The position numbers were made by a program, and so were the translations under genes. The notes under the pieces are model-generated. The model was not told where the DNA came from. It did no database searches and saw only the letters and a program-made list of their open reading frames with translations. A stretch of 43,741 nucleotides of DNA from an uncultured Woeseiaceae bacterium (lineage in GTDB: Bacteria > Pseudomonadota > Gammaproteobacteria > Steroidobacterales > Woeseiaceae): contig CABXJW010000009.1 of assembly GCA_902512585.1 (NCBI GenBank), forward strand, positions 1 to 43,741. The letters are read 5' to 3'. Below are positions 1 through 9,521 of the stretch, piece by piece (the stretch's first letter is position 1; each line of letters starts with the position of its first letter).

Positions 1-1957
1 GTGCATCAAAAATTTGATTCTGATGCTCAATTGGATGATGCAACTCCCAACCCAATTCACCGACATAGTTGACCCGCATAGCATTTACCAAGCAACCCTC
101 TATTTCTATATCTTTTGCGGTGAGCCAACGAAAAGATGTATTTGAGAAATCTGCCGAAGATAATTTGGTTAATATATCGCGTGATTTTGGGCCAGCCAAA
201 ACTAATACGCCTATATCATCAGTTAGGTGAGAATATTTAACAGTCCCATCAGATGGTAAAAAACGTCTAATGTAATCATGGTCGAGTCTTTGTAAAGCAC
301 CGGCAGAAACTAGATAAAATGAATCTGCTGACTCTTTAAGAATAGTAAATTCAGAATGAATTCCACCATGAGAATTCAAAGCATGACATAAGCTAATTTG
401 ACCTATTTTTCTTGGAATTCGGTTCGCTACGAAGAAATTAAGAAATTCTTCTACACCAGGACCTGAGAGACGACATTTGGCGAATGCGGTCATATCCAAT
501 AATCCCGCATTTGTAGTTACATTTTGCACTTCCTTCTCAATTGCTGTAAACCATTTAGAGCGTCTAAAAGACCAATCATCCTCCTGTTTCATCCCATCTG
601 TGGCAAACCAATTAGCTCGCTCCCAACCAAATTTTTGACCAAATACAGCGCCCATTGATTTCAATTTTTCATAACATGGCGCTACCTTTAATGGCCTACC
701 TGCTGGTCTTTCCTCGTCAGGAAAATGCGTTTCAAAAACATAAGCGTAAGCTTCTTCAGTTTTTTCTATGAGATATTCTTTTGAGACATAATCACCAAAT
801 CTTCTTGGATCAACTCCCAACATATCAATAGTTGGTTCTCCATCTACAATCCACTCCGCTAATTGCCAGCCTGCACCACCAGCTGCGGTTATACCAAAAC
901 TATGCCCTTCACTTAACCAGAAATTATCTACTCCCCATGCGGGCCCAATAATTGGGTTACCATCAGGAGTGTAAGCAATTGCCCCATTATAAACTTGCTT
1001 AAATCCTACCTCTCCAAATGCTGGTACCCTCTCGAGGGTAGCTTCGATATGGGGCATTAAACGATCAATATCTTCCTGAAAAAGTTCATATTCAGCCTTT
1101 GGGTTTGGACCATCAACATAACAACATGGCGCACCTTTTTCATAAGGTCCCAAGATAAAACCACCATTCTCTTCTCTTAAATACCACGATCCATCTGATT
1201 CTCTTAGTACTGGCATTTCAGGGGCACCGGATTGACGGCGTGCCTGAAGTTCTGGATGAGGCTCAGTCACAATATATTGATGCTCCACTGGCATGACAGG
1301 GAGATCCAAACCAATCATTTTTCCAGTCTGGCGTGCATAATTTCCAGATGCAGAAATAACATGATCACATACAATTTCGCCTGTTTCTGTTTTTACAATC
1401 CAGCCACCTTGTGACGATTGTTCTATGTCTAACACAGGTGTATTTCTATAAATAGTTGCCCCCATTGCACGAGCACCTTTTGCAAAAGCTTGTGTTAAAT
1501 CAGCAGGCTGAATGTATCCATCATCTGGGTGATAGATTGCACCAACCAAATTATCGACCTCACAAAGAGGCCATAATGCTTTGACTTGTTTAGGACTAAG
1601 AAATTCTACATTGACACCTATAGTTTTAGCAGTAGCCGCATATTGATAGTATTCATCCATACGATCTTGATTCATAGCAAGTCGAAGATTACCAACTCTG
1701 CTGAACCCTACTGGTTGGGAGGTTTCACCCTCAAGTTTTCCATATAACTCAACCGAGTATTTATGAATTTGACCAACGCTATAACTCATATTAAAAAGTG
1801 GCAAGAGACCTGCTGCGTGCCATGTCGAACCAGAAGTCAGTTCAGCTTTCTCAAGAAGCACAACATCATCACCCCATCCTTTTTTGGCGAGATGATAAAG
1901 CGCACTAACGCCAACTACACCGCCACCAATCACAACTACTTTTGCTTGTGCTTTCAT
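1..1957 (-). CDS. Dimethylglycine/sarcosine dehydrogenase-like flavoprotein with GcvT domain (partial, 3' end outside window)
   Basis: About 652 residues are visible; the C-terminus lies beyond the left edge (relatives here are 805-813 residues). The N-terminus has an FAD dinucleotide fold with GGGVVG at residues 11-16, then the S-T-W-H-A-A-G motif with His47, the position at which mammalian dimethylglycine dehydrogenase carries covalent FAD. The second half is a folate-binding GcvT-like domain, recognised by GPKSRDIL and YVGELGWELH. Such enzymes oxidise N-methyl groups and pass them to tetrahydrofolate as methylene-THF in the cytoplasm. In the GcvT domain the usual Asp of the GGI-x-(S/A)-D motif is Glu536. 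The gene is read divergently from the MttB-like gene at 2169, with a candidate operator between them. The start ATG at 1957 sits right before the FAD motif, as in the two paralogs. Substrate (dimethylglycine, sarcosine or another N-methyl amine) cannot be fixed from sequence. Confidence 0.9.
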   Translation of the reverse strand, partial: MKAQAKVVVIGGGVVGVSALYHLAKKGWGDDVVLLEKAELTSGSTWHAAGLLPLFNMSYSVGQIHKYSVELYGKLEGETSQPVGFSRVGNLRLAMNQDRMDEYYQYAATAKTIGVNVEFLSPKQVKALWPLCEVDNLVGAIYHPDDGYIQPADLTQAFAKGARAMGATIYRNTPVLDIEQSSQGGWIVKTETGEIVCDHVISASGNYARQTGKMIGLDLPVMPVEHQYIVTEPHPELQARRQSGAPEMPVLRESDGSWYLREENGGFILGPYEKGAPCCYVDGPNPKAEYELFQEDIDRLMPHIEATLERVPAFGEVGFKQVYNGAIAYTPDGNPIIGPAWGVDNFWLSEGHSFGITAAGGAGWQLAEWIVDGEPTIDMLGVDPRRFGDYVSKEYLIEKTEEAYAYVFETHFPDEERPAGRPLKVAPCYEKLKSMGAVFGQKFGWERANWFATDGMKQEDDWSFRRSKWFTAIEKEVQNVTTNAGLLDMTAFAKCRLSGPGVEEFLNFFVANRIPRKIGQISLCHALNSHGGIHSEFTILKESADSFYLVSAGALQRLDHDYIRRFLPSDGTVKYSHLTDDIGVLVLAGPKSRDILTKLSSADFSNTSFRWLTAKDIEIEGCLVNAMRVNYVGELGWELHHPIEHQNQIFDA

Positions 1958-2023
1958 TTACTAATCTCCACAAAATTATACATTTTTGAGACGCTCAGTT
2001 TAAATGACCTAAATCTTACTAAT

Positions 2024-2061
2024 TTATTCATAAACGACATTCATTATTCATAAAACGACAA
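2024..2061. promoter_or_regulatory. Candidate operator: two ACGACA half-sites 21 bp apart (site A)
   Basis: The intergenic region 1958-2168 separates two divergent demethylation genes. It contains ACGACA at 2034-2039 and again at 2055-2060, an exact 21-bp spacing, i.e. two helical turns on one face. The block TTATTCA precedes the first copy (2024-2030). The same arrangement, also preceded by TTATTCA, occurs at 13141-13177 in the other divergent promoter of this module. The regulator is not in the window, and no clear -35/-10 pair could be assigned. Confidence 0.5.
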
Positions 2062-2168
2062 TAATTTCATTTATCGCAATTAAATACAAATATAAAAAAT
2101 AAATCTTTCTTCGTAGTTTTATTTCGTTAATAATCATGATTGAAACGAATGAATTTTGGAGTGTAATT

Positions 2169-3716
2169 ATGACACGAAGAGGTGGTGGTAGAAAATCTAA
2201 GAAAGCTATTCGTTCAGCTCCACTAGATGAGAAAAATAAACCTATTCATCCGGGTGAGATAGGTGGCCAATATAAACCTTTTGAAAGTCATGATGTAGAA
2301 ACAGTTGTTGAAAATGTATTTCGAATACTAGAAGAGATCGGTTTCAACCAAGCCACACCTCACTGTATTGAACAATGCACAAACTTTGGCGCAGTTTTGG
2401 GTAATGATGGACGCTTAAGAATGCCGCGTGAAATTGTTCAAAAAGCCATTCAACTAAGTAATCGGAAATTGATACTGCATGGACAAGATCCTGCCCATGA
2501 TCTCGAGATTACTGGCAGCCGTGTTTATTTTGCCACCGGTGGTGCTGCCGTGATGATCGCTGATCCAAAGGATGATACTTATCGCGATTCTTTAGCACAA
2601 GATTTGTATGATATGGCCAGAATAGTTGATACCTGTGAAAACATTCATTTCTTTCAGCGAACATGTGTTTTAAGAGATATTGAGAATAATTACGAGATGG
2701 ATCTCAATACTACTTATAACGCTGTTATGGGTACAAAAAAACATGTAGGCGCGAGTTGGACTGAAGCTTGGCATCTTGAAAAAACACTCGAACTCTTGCA
2801 TATGGTAGCTGGCAGCGAAGAAGCTTGGCGTGCAAGACCATTTGTTAGTCAATCGAATTGTTTTGTGGTGCCGCCAATGAAATTTGCAGAAGAATCACTT
2901 GAGTGTCTTCGCATTGCAGTAGAGGGTGGAATGCCTGTTTTACTCCTATCGGCTGGTCAGGCAGGAGCCACTGCTCCGCCTTGTCTTGCAGGTACAGTGT
3001 CACAAGCCTGGGCAGAATGTTTAGGTGGTTTGGTTTATGTGAACGCAATTAAACCAGGGGCGCCTGCAATTCTTGGAACTTGGCCATTCGTATCAGATCT
3101 GAGAACGGGCGCCATGAGTGGTGGCTCACCAGAGCAAGGAATCCTCTCTGCAGCATGTGCTCAAGTAGGGCAATATTTTAATTTACCTATGGGTACTGGC
3201 GCTGGAATGTCAGATTCTAAATTACCAGATTTTCAAGGGGGTGCGGAGCATGCATCTAATGTTGCTATTGCAGCACTCTCTGGGGCAAATATTATTTATG
3301 AGTCGGCTGGGATGTATGCAAGCTTGTTAAGCACCTGTCCCGAAAGCTTAATTCTAGATAATGACCTTTTAGGTGGTTGCATGAGAATGGTCAAGGGTCT
3401 CACCGTTAACAAAGAGACATTAGGTTTCGATGTTATTAAAGATGTATGTTTGAATTCAAAAGGACATTATTTAGGATCAGATCAAACCCTCAATGTCATG
3501 CAAACTGAATATATATATCCAGAACTATATAATCGTCTTAGTCCCGGAGATTGGCATGATGCAGGCAAACCTATTGCATTAGAAATGGCGATCAAAAAAA
3601 CACAAGAAATTCTTGCTTCGCATTTTCCAACCCATATTAGTGAAGAAACAGATAATTTAATTCGTAAGAACTTTCCTATATTTCTGAACAAAGAAGCAAT
3701 AGGAAGAGATAAATAA
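2169..3716 (+). CDS. Trimethylamine methyltransferase (MttB/MtgB) family protein, non-pyrrolysine
   Basis: This 515-residue protein belongs to the MttB family (TIM-barrel corrinoid-dependent methyltransferases). It has no in-frame amber codon, so it is of the non-pyrrolysine type, whose best-known member MtgB demethylates glycine betaine onto a corrinoid protein. Recognisable segments include GTWPFVSDLRTGAMSGGSPE and MSDSKLPDFQGG. An upstream in-frame ATG exists at 2136, but the ATG at 2169 is preferred: it has GGAG at 2158-2161 with a 7-nt spacer, and the protein then starts with a basic Arg/Lys/Gly tail as in the paralog at 11503-13044. The stop lies one base before the next gene's ATG, so it is probably co-transcribed with the two flavoprotein genes downstream. 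It has no corrinoid-protein gene beside it and may share the one at 10743-11456. The substrate is inferred: a betaine or another quaternary or tertiary amine. Confidence 0.88.
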   Translation: MTRRGGGRKSKKAIRSAPLDEKNKPIHPGEIGGQYKPFESHDVETVVENVFRILEEIGFNQATPHCIEQCTNFGAVLGNDGRLRMPREIVQKAIQLSNRKLILHGQDPAHDLEITGSRVYFATGGAAVMIADPKDDTYRDSLAQDLYDMARIVDTCENIHFFQRTCVLRDIENNYEMDLNTTYNAVMGTKKHVGASWTEAWHLEKTLELLHMVAGSEEAWRARPFVSQSNCFVVPPMKFAEESLECLRIAVEGGMPVLLLSAGQAGATAPPCLAGTVSQAWAECLGGLVYVNAIKPGAPAILGTWPFVSDLRTGAMSGGSPEQGILSAACAQVGQYFNLPMGTGAGMSDSKLPDFQGGAEHASNVAIAALSGANIIYESAGMYASLLSTCPESLILDNDLLGGCMRMVKGLTVNKETLGFDVIKDVCLNSKGHYLGSDQTLNVMQTEYIYPELYNRLSPGDWHDAGKPIALEMAIKKTQEILASHFPTHISEETDNLIRKNFPIFLNKEAIGRDK

Positions 3717-3717
3717 A

Positions 3718-6135
3718 ATGAAAACAACCGCACGAGTCGTCATTATTGGGGGTGGCTCCCTCGGAGTGAGTTTACTTTATCATCTGATAGAAGAAGGATG
3801 GAAAGATATAATTCTTATCGAAAAAGGAGAGCTTACTAGTGGTTCTACATGGCATGCTGCTGGGTTATGCTCAAATTTTATTGGCAATATGACAGTCGCA
3901 AAAATACACAACTACTCTATTGAGCTCTATGACAAAATTCTGCCAAGCCAGAGTGAGACTCCATCGTCATTTCATAAGTGTGGAAGCCTAAGAATTGGTT
4001 ACAGCAAACTCGAAGAGGAATGGTTTAATAATCTCTTAAGTCGTTCAAAAAATGTCCCATGTGATTTTAATATTCTCTCTAAAAAAGAAGCTAGAGAACT
4101 GCACCCATTTATGGATTTTGATCAAGCTAGAATTATTGTCAATACCCCTAATGATGGTCATGTTGATCCTTCTTCTGTCGTGATGACCATGTCACAACTT
4201 GCAAAAGAGAAAGGGGCCACTATTAGTCGTTTCAATCGTGTGTTGGAAATTAATAACCAGCCCAACGGAGAGTGGGAGGTGATTACTGAGAAAGGGACAT
4301 TTATCGCTGAACATGTTGTCAATGCTGCGGGGTGCTTTGCCCCTGAAGTCGGAGCAATGGTTGGAGCAAAGTTACCTATAATAAATCTTGAACATCAATA
4401 TCTCATTACTGAGGATCATCCTGCATTAAAGGAGCTTGATTATGAACTGCCCGTTTGCCGAGATTCTTATTGCTCATCTTATCTTAGGCAAGAAGGGCAG
4501 GGGCTATTAATAGGTCCATATGAAACTTTTGGAGCCAAACCTTGGGCCTTAGAAGGTATGAATTGGGATTTTGATAGAGGTTTATTTCCTGATGATTTAG
4601 AAAGATTAATGCCATTTTTAGATCGATGTATGGAGCGAATGCCAATTTTCAGTGAAGTAGGTGTCAAAACAGTCATCAATGGACCCATTACTCATACTCC
4701 AGATGATAATATTCTAGCTGGTCCTCAGATGGGGCTGCGGAACTTTTGGAATTTATGTGGATCCAGCATTGGTATTGCCCAGGGAGGTGTTGGTAAATTT
4801 ATGGCTCAATGGATGGTGCATGGGCAAACAGAATTAAACATGGCTTCCTTAGATAGCAGGCGTTTCGGAGCATGGGCTAATAAAGAATATTGCATAACTA
4901 AAGGTATCGAATCATATGAAATTATGTATACAGAAGTTGGTGCAAATGAAAATAGTCAGCATGGGAGAAACCGTCGATCTAGTCCATTATATTCAATGCT
5001 TGCTGATAAAGGTGGAGTTCATGGTGCTGTTGCAGGCTATGAGAAAATTCTCTGGTTCAAAAATAAAGAAATAAATCATGAAACATTAACCTGGACAAGA
5101 AGTAATATACATAAGATCGCTGCTGAAGAATGCAAAGCCGTTCAAAATGCGGCTGGCATTATGGATATTTCTGGCGCCGCAAAATTTGAAATTAAAGGAA
5201 AAGATGCTCAATTGTTTCTTGATCATCTCTCCTGTAACAAATTACCAAGTAAAAATGGCACACTAGGCTTAACTCTTTTTCATGGAAATAACGGTGGAAT
5301 TATGACCGAACAATCCATTACAAAAATTGATGATAATTTATTCTATTTAGTCGGTCCCATTCTTTCTGAATATAGAGATCAACACTGGATGAATTTAAAT
5401 TCTAAAGAATTTGTAGTCGAAATTATAAATAAAACAGACTCTCTCAGCAGCATTCTTCTAACAGGTCCAAAATCGAGAGAGATATTACAAAAATTAACTA
5501 CAGAAGATCTATCCAATGATGCATTTCCCTGGTTAAGCTGCAAGACAGTTCTGGTTGATAGTGCACTCATAAGAGTTATCAGAGTTTCTTATGCAGGAGA
5601 GCTTGGTTATGAATTACATATGCCTAATTATCAACTTTTATCAATTTATGAATCATTATTTAGAGTTGGTGAAGAATTTGGTCTAAAAGATTTTGGAGGT
5701 TATGCACTAAACTCTATGCGAATGGAAAAAATGTACCGTTCTTGGGGCAGTGAATTTACTGAAGAAATTAGTGGCATAGAGGCAGGGATGGAGCGATTTA
5801 TTGACAGTAAGAGAGATTTTATTGGTGCAGAAAATATCAGATATAGAGAGAAAAATGGCACTGAAATAAAACTTGCATATTTAATTTTTGATGATGACAT
5901 TTCTTGTGATTGTTTTGGGAATGAAGCTGTATATCAGGAAGGAAAATTAGTAGGTTTGATAACAAGTGGCGCGTTTGGCCATCGCGCTAATAAAAGTCTA
6001 GCATTCGCTTACATAAAATCATCCCTAGCTAAAAAGGATAACGAGTTTCAGGTGCTTACCTCAGTCGGTATGCGTAATGCACATATTGCACTTGAGCCAA
6101 TATATGATCCAAAAAATCAAAAACTGCGTAGTTAA
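3718..6135 (+). CDS. Dimethylglycine/sarcosine dehydrogenase-like flavoprotein with fused GcvT domain (second paralog)
   Basis: The 805-residue protein has the full architecture: FAD-dependent oxidoreductase (GGGSLG at residues 11-16, covalent-FAD-type His46 in S-T-W-H-A-A-G), FAO_M-type linker, then GcvT and GcvT C-terminal domains. Expected role: oxidative N-demethylation with transfer of the one-carbon unit to THF. The GcvT domain reads NNGGIMTEQSITK, so the catalytic-type Asp is replaced by Glu531, and the surrounding motif is also less conserved than in the paralog at 6139. A Shine-Dalgarno-like AGGAAGAG lies in the tail of the preceding mttB-like gene, one base upstream of this start, which indicates translational coupling. 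It could act on dimethylglycine, sarcosine or a different secondary or tertiary amine; the pairing with a second dehydrogenase immediately downstream suggests sequential demethylation. Confidence 0.9.
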   Translation: MKTTARVVIIGGGSLGVSLLYHLIEEGWKDIILIEKGELTSGSTWHAAGLCSNFIGNMTVAKIHNYSIELYDKILPSQSETPSSFHKCGSLRIGYSKLEEEWFNNLLSRSKNVPCDFNILSKKEARELHPFMDFDQARIIVNTPNDGHVDPSSVVMTMSQLAKEKGATISRFNRVLEINNQPNGEWEVITEKGTFIAEHVVNAAGCFAPEVGAMVGAKLPIINLEHQYLITEDHPALKELDYELPVCRDSYCSSYLRQEGQGLLIGPYETFGAKPWALEGMNWDFDRGLFPDDLERLMPFLDRCMERMPIFSEVGVKTVINGPITHTPDDNILAGPQMGLRNFWNLCGSSIGIAQGGVGKFMAQWMVHGQTELNMASLDSRRFGAWANKEYCITKGIESYEIMYTEVGANENSQHGRNRRSSPLYSMLADKGGVHGAVAGYEKILWFKNKEINHETLTWTRSNIHKIAAEECKAVQNAAGIMDISGAAKFEIKGKDAQLFLDHLSCNKLPSKNGTLGLTLFHGNNGGIMTEQSITKIDDNLFYLVGPILSEYRDQHWMNLNSKEFVVEIINKTDSLSSILLTGPKSREILQKLTTEDLSNDAFPWLSCKTVLVDSALIRVIRVSYAGELGYELHMPNYQLLSIYESLFRVGEEFGLKDFGGYALNSMRMEKMYRSWGSEFTEEISGIEAGMERFIDSKRDFIGAENIRYREKNGTEIKLAYLIFDDDISCDCFGNEAVYQEGKLVGLITSGAFGHRANKSLAFAYIKSSLAKKDNEFQVLTSVGMRNAHIALEPIYDPKNQKLRS

Positions 6136-6138
6136 GTA

Positions 6139-8580
6139 ATGTCTTCTAAGAGTGACTTACCTAATGAAGCGGAGATTATTATCATCGGTGGTGGCATTGT
6201 TGGTTGTTCTATTGCTTATCATTTGGCGAAAAAAGGTGTTAAAGATGTTGTTCTTATAGAAAGAAAACAACTGACCTGCGGCACAACTTGGCACGCAGCT
6301 GGATTAGTGAGCATGTTATGGCCAACTCCAACGCTCACTAATTTAGCTAAATACTGTCATGAATTATATGCATCTTTAGAATCTGAAACAGGACAAGCAA
6401 CAGGATATAAACGTATTGGTAGTGTCTCCCTAGCTAGGAATTCAGAGAGACTAGAAGAGCTTAAACGCAATTCTTCGATGGCAAAAGTCTTTGGGGTCAC
6501 CTCCAAAATGATTAACAACAATGAATTAGAATCATTATACCCAGGTATTAATACTGATGGTGTGATTGGAACTTTATATATCGAAAAAGATGGTCAAACT
6601 AATCCGATAGATACCACTATGGCACTAGCTAAAGGTGCTCGTTCCATGGGAGTAGAAATTATTGAAAATACTTTGGTTGACGACATTATCGTGGAGAATG
6701 ATATAGCCATAGGTGTTCGTTGTAATAAAAAAAATATTAAAGGAAAGAAGATTATTTTAACTGGGGGGCTATGGTCTCGGGATATCGCAAAAAAAATAGG
6801 CGTCAATCTTCCTCTGTATGCTTGTGAGCATTATTATGTTGTAACAGAGGCCATGTCTGGTTTGACACCAAGACCTGTGATGAGAGATTTTGATAAAGGT
6901 ATTTACTTTAAAGAAGATGCTGGAAAAATGCTCATTGGGTGGTTCGAGAAAAATGCGATTGGTTGTCCAATGTCCAAAATCAGCTCTGATTTTTCGTTTG
7001 ATGAATTTCCTGTCGACATGGATCATATAGAACCATATCTAATGGCGGCAATGGAAACATTTCCTGAAATAGCTGAAACGGGTATTAGGACATTTTTTAA
7101 TGGGCCCGAAAGTTTCACTAATGATAATTTACATTTAATGGGGCCAACACCAGAAATTGAAAATTTTTATGTTGCATGTGGAATGAATTCAAAAGGAATA
7201 GCGGCTGCGGGAGGCCTGGGTAAGATCTTTGCAGATTGGTTAATAGATGGTTATCCATCAGGAGAAATAACTGAAACAGATGTGCGAAGAAATAACTCAA
7301 TTCAAACAACACAGTCATACGTTGAATCGAGAATCCCAGAAGCACTTGGTCATACTTATGCAATGCATTGGCCTTTTTATCAATATCAAACAGCTCGTAA
7401 TCTCTGGCAATCGCCTCTACATAATACCCTTACTAAAGAAGGAGCATGCTTTGGTGAAGTAGGTGGCTTCGAAAGAGCGAATTGGTTTACAAAAGATGGG
7501 GTAGATGCTGAATATAAATACAGTTATAAACGACAAAACTGGTTTAAATTCTATGCTGAGGAGCATCTTGCAGTCAGAAAATCTGTTGGTGTATATGACA
7601 TCTCTTCATTCGGAAAATTTCGTGTAACCGGTAAAAATGCACAGCAGGAATTACAATACATAAGCTGCGCAAATATTGATGTTGAGCCAGGTACAGTTGT
7701 TTATACACAGTGGCTAAATGAGCGAGGAGGCATCGAAGCTGATGTAACAATTGCAAGACTAAATGAGAATACCTTTGACGTCATAACAAGTATTTCATCA
7801 TTACAAAGAGATTGGTCCTACTTACAGCAAAATTTAAAAAATGACACTCAACTAACAAATATTACTCTGGATTATGGCTGTTTATCTGTTCAAGGACCTC
7901 AATCTAGAAGCTTATTACAAGCTCTTGTCGATGTTGATTTATCAAATGATCACTTCAAATTTAGCACTGGAAAATATACTGAACTTCTGGGGTTAAAAAT
8001 CTGGATACAAAAGCTCTCTTATGTTGGTGAGCTCGGATGGGAACTCTTTATCCCTTCAGCTAAAGTCAAAAAGATCTACCTTGCTATTAAAGAAGAAGGT
8101 AAAAAATATGACATTCGTGATGTGGGTATGCATGCTCTTAACAGCCTGAGGCTCGAGAAAGGCTATCGTCATTGGGGGCATGATATTGCCGCTGAAGATA
8201 ACCTGATAGAAGCTGGTCTTTCTTTTATCGCTAAACCAGATGCCGGTGATTTTATTGGAAAAGATGCTTTTCTGTACGCGAAATCACAGGGTTTGCCTGC
8301 TAGAAGATTAGTCCAATTTAAATTAGATGATCCTGAACCACTTCTTTATCACAACGAACCTATTGTGATGAATGAGGATATTGTTGGTTATCTGAGCTCA
8401 GCTATGTACGGCCATAGCTTGGGCAGAGCCATTGGGATGGGTTATGTTAAAGCGCCTGCACTAACTACTGAAAAACTAAACAATGCAAATTTTGAAATAG
8501 AAATTGCAACTGAACGTTACTCGGCTCAAGCTTCACTAAGATCACTTTACGATCCAAATAATGAGAAATTAAAGCTCTAA
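6139..8580 (+). CDS. Dimethylglycine/sarcosine dehydrogenase-like flavoprotein with fused GcvT domain (third paralog)
   Basis: The 813-residue protein has the same two-part architecture as its upstream neighbour, three bases away. The FAD fold GGGIVG is at residues 17-22, T-T-W-H-A-A-G carries His52 in the covalent FAD position, and a C-terminal GcvT-like folate domain follows with NERGGIEADVTIARL and YVGELGWELF. Here the GcvT motif keeps the usual Asp (Asp535), unlike the other two paralogs in the window, so this copy looks the most canonical for forming methylene-THF. It is the last gene of the plus-strand unit mttB-like - dehydrogenase - dehydrogenase. Its stop lies 6 bases from the stop of the convergent methyltransferase gene, with no obvious terminator between. 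Substrate order (dimethylglycine to sarcosine to glycine) among the three copies is not resolvable here. Confidence 0.92.
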   Translation: MSSKSDLPNEAEIIIIGGGIVGCSIAYHLAKKGVKDVVLIERKQLTCGTTWHAAGLVSMLWPTPTLTNLAKYCHELYASLESETGQATGYKRIGSVSLARNSERLEELKRNSSMAKVFGVTSKMINNNELESLYPGINTDGVIGTLYIEKDGQTNPIDTTMALAKGARSMGVEIIENTLVDDIIVENDIAIGVRCNKKNIKGKKIILTGGLWSRDIAKKIGVNLPLYACEHYYVVTEAMSGLTPRPVMRDFDKGIYFKEDAGKMLIGWFEKNAIGCPMSKISSDFSFDEFPVDMDHIEPYLMAAMETFPEIAETGIRTFFNGPESFTNDNLHLMGPTPEIENFYVACGMNSKGIAAAGGLGKIFADWLIDGYPSGEITETDVRRNNSIQTTQSYVESRIPEALGHTYAMHWPFYQYQTARNLWQSPLHNTLTKEGACFGEVGGFERANWFTKDGVDAEYKYSYKRQNWFKFYAEEHLAVRKSVGVYDISSFGKFRVTGKNAQQELQYISCANIDVEPGTVVYTQWLNERGGIEADVTIARLNENTFDVITSISSLQRDWSYLQQNLKNDTQLTNITLDYGCLSVQGPQSRSLLQALVDVDLSNDHFKFSTGKYTELLGLKIWIQKLSYVGELGWELFIPSAKVKKIYLAIKEEGKKYDIRDVGMHALNSLRLEKGYRHWGHDIAAEDNLIEAGLSFIAKPDAGDFIGKDAFLYAKSQGLPARRLVQFKLDDPEPLLYHNEPIVMNEDIVGYLSSAMYGHSLGRAIGMGYVKAPALTTEKLNNANFEIEIATERYSAQASLRSLYDPNNEKLKL

Positions 8581-8586
8581 GATTGA

Positions 8587-9477
8587 TTACCTTCTGCGAC
8601 GTCTATTTGATCTTCTCGCTGTTTTTTCGTCACTAACAACGCGAAAACTCTTAATCCAATTAGAACAATCAGGATCATGACCCATCATAACATTGGCGCC
8701 TAAAACAGCCTGCATTGTCTCTGTATGGAGAGGGCTCGTGATAGCTGATGTCATTCCAGAAGCGATCGCCATCGTGAGAAAGGCCGCATTAATACCATTT
8801 CTATTCGGTAAACCAAAACTAACATTTGAAGCTCCACAAGTGGTATTTACTTTTAATTCATTTTTCAAGCGAGAAACAAGATGCATAATTTGCTTCCCCG
8901 CGCTGTTAATTGCACCTATCGGCATAACTAAGGGATCAACAATTACATTTTCATGAGAAATGCCATAATCTGCAGCTCGCTCAACAATCTTCTTAGCAAC
9001 TTGAAATCTGACATCTGGATCTTCAGAAATACCCGTCTCATCATTAGAGATTGCCACAACTGCACAATTGTATTTTGCTACCAGAGGTAATACAGACTCA
9101 AGGCGATCTTCTTCACCAGTTACTGAATTCACTAGAGCTTTCCCTTGATAAACCGCGAGGCCAGCCTCAAGTGCCGCTACAATTGATGAGTCAATTGATA
9201 ATGGGACATCGGTAACCGCTTGAACTACCTGGATAGCCTTTGCTAATAAAGCGGGTTCATCGGCTAAGGGTATACCCGCATTAACATCAAGCATATGAGC
9301 ACCTGCATCAACCTGTGCTATCGCATCTGCTTCCACCCGACTAAAATCATCAGCTTTCATCTCTTCGGCTAATAATTTCCTACCAGTTGGATTAATTCTC
9401 TCACCTATAATTACAAACGGTTGATCAAAACCTATTTTTATTTCTTTTGTAGCTGATGTAATTGATGTTATGGTCAT
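8587..9477 (-). CDS. Methyltetrahydrofolate:corrinoid methyltransferase (pterin-binding/DHPS-like domain)
   Basis: This 296-residue protein has a pterin-binding TIM barrel like the MeTr/AcsE and MtgA enzymes. Segments include VIIGERINPTGRK (residues ~22-34), AHMLDVNAG and PLSIDSS. It should move the methyl group from the methylated corrinoid protein to tetrahydrofolate. It is the last gene of the minus-strand operon starting with the MttB-like gene at 13044. The C-terminus ends in an unusual Arg-rich tail (TARRSNRRRRR), matching the Arg-rich tails at the N-termini of both MttB-like proteins. The ATG at 9477 gives the family's normal length. The product methyl-THF would feed the MetF homolog directly upstream. 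Confidence 0.9.
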   Translation of the reverse strand: MTITSITSATKEIKIGFDQPFVIIGERINPTGRKLLAEEMKADDFSRVEADAIAQVDAGAHMLDVNAGIPLADEPALLAKAIQVVQAVTDVPLSIDSSIVAALEAGLAVYQGKALVNSVTGEEDRLESVLPLVAKYNCAVVAISNDETGISEDPDVRFQVAKKIVERAADYGISHENVIVDPLVMPIGAINSAGKQIMHLVSRLKNELKVNTTCGASNVSFGLPNRNGINAAFLTMAIASGMTSAITSPLHTETMQAVLGANVMMGHDPDCSNWIKSFRVVSDEKTARRSNRRRRR

Positions 9478-9521
9478 TAGCTATCTCCAACCCTTTAAAT
9501 GAATTTTATGTTTTGTGACTT

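Noticed and set aside
1232-2053. Small plus-strand reading frames at 1232-1414 and 1763-2053
   Set aside because: They run antisense to a well-supported dehydrogenase gene (the second also into its promoter region) and show no recognisable protein features.
2169-3716. Pyrrolysine-containing trimethylamine methyltransferase
   Set aside because: The reading frame is uninterrupted at full family length, with no in-frame amber codon; the same holds for the paralog at 11503-13044.
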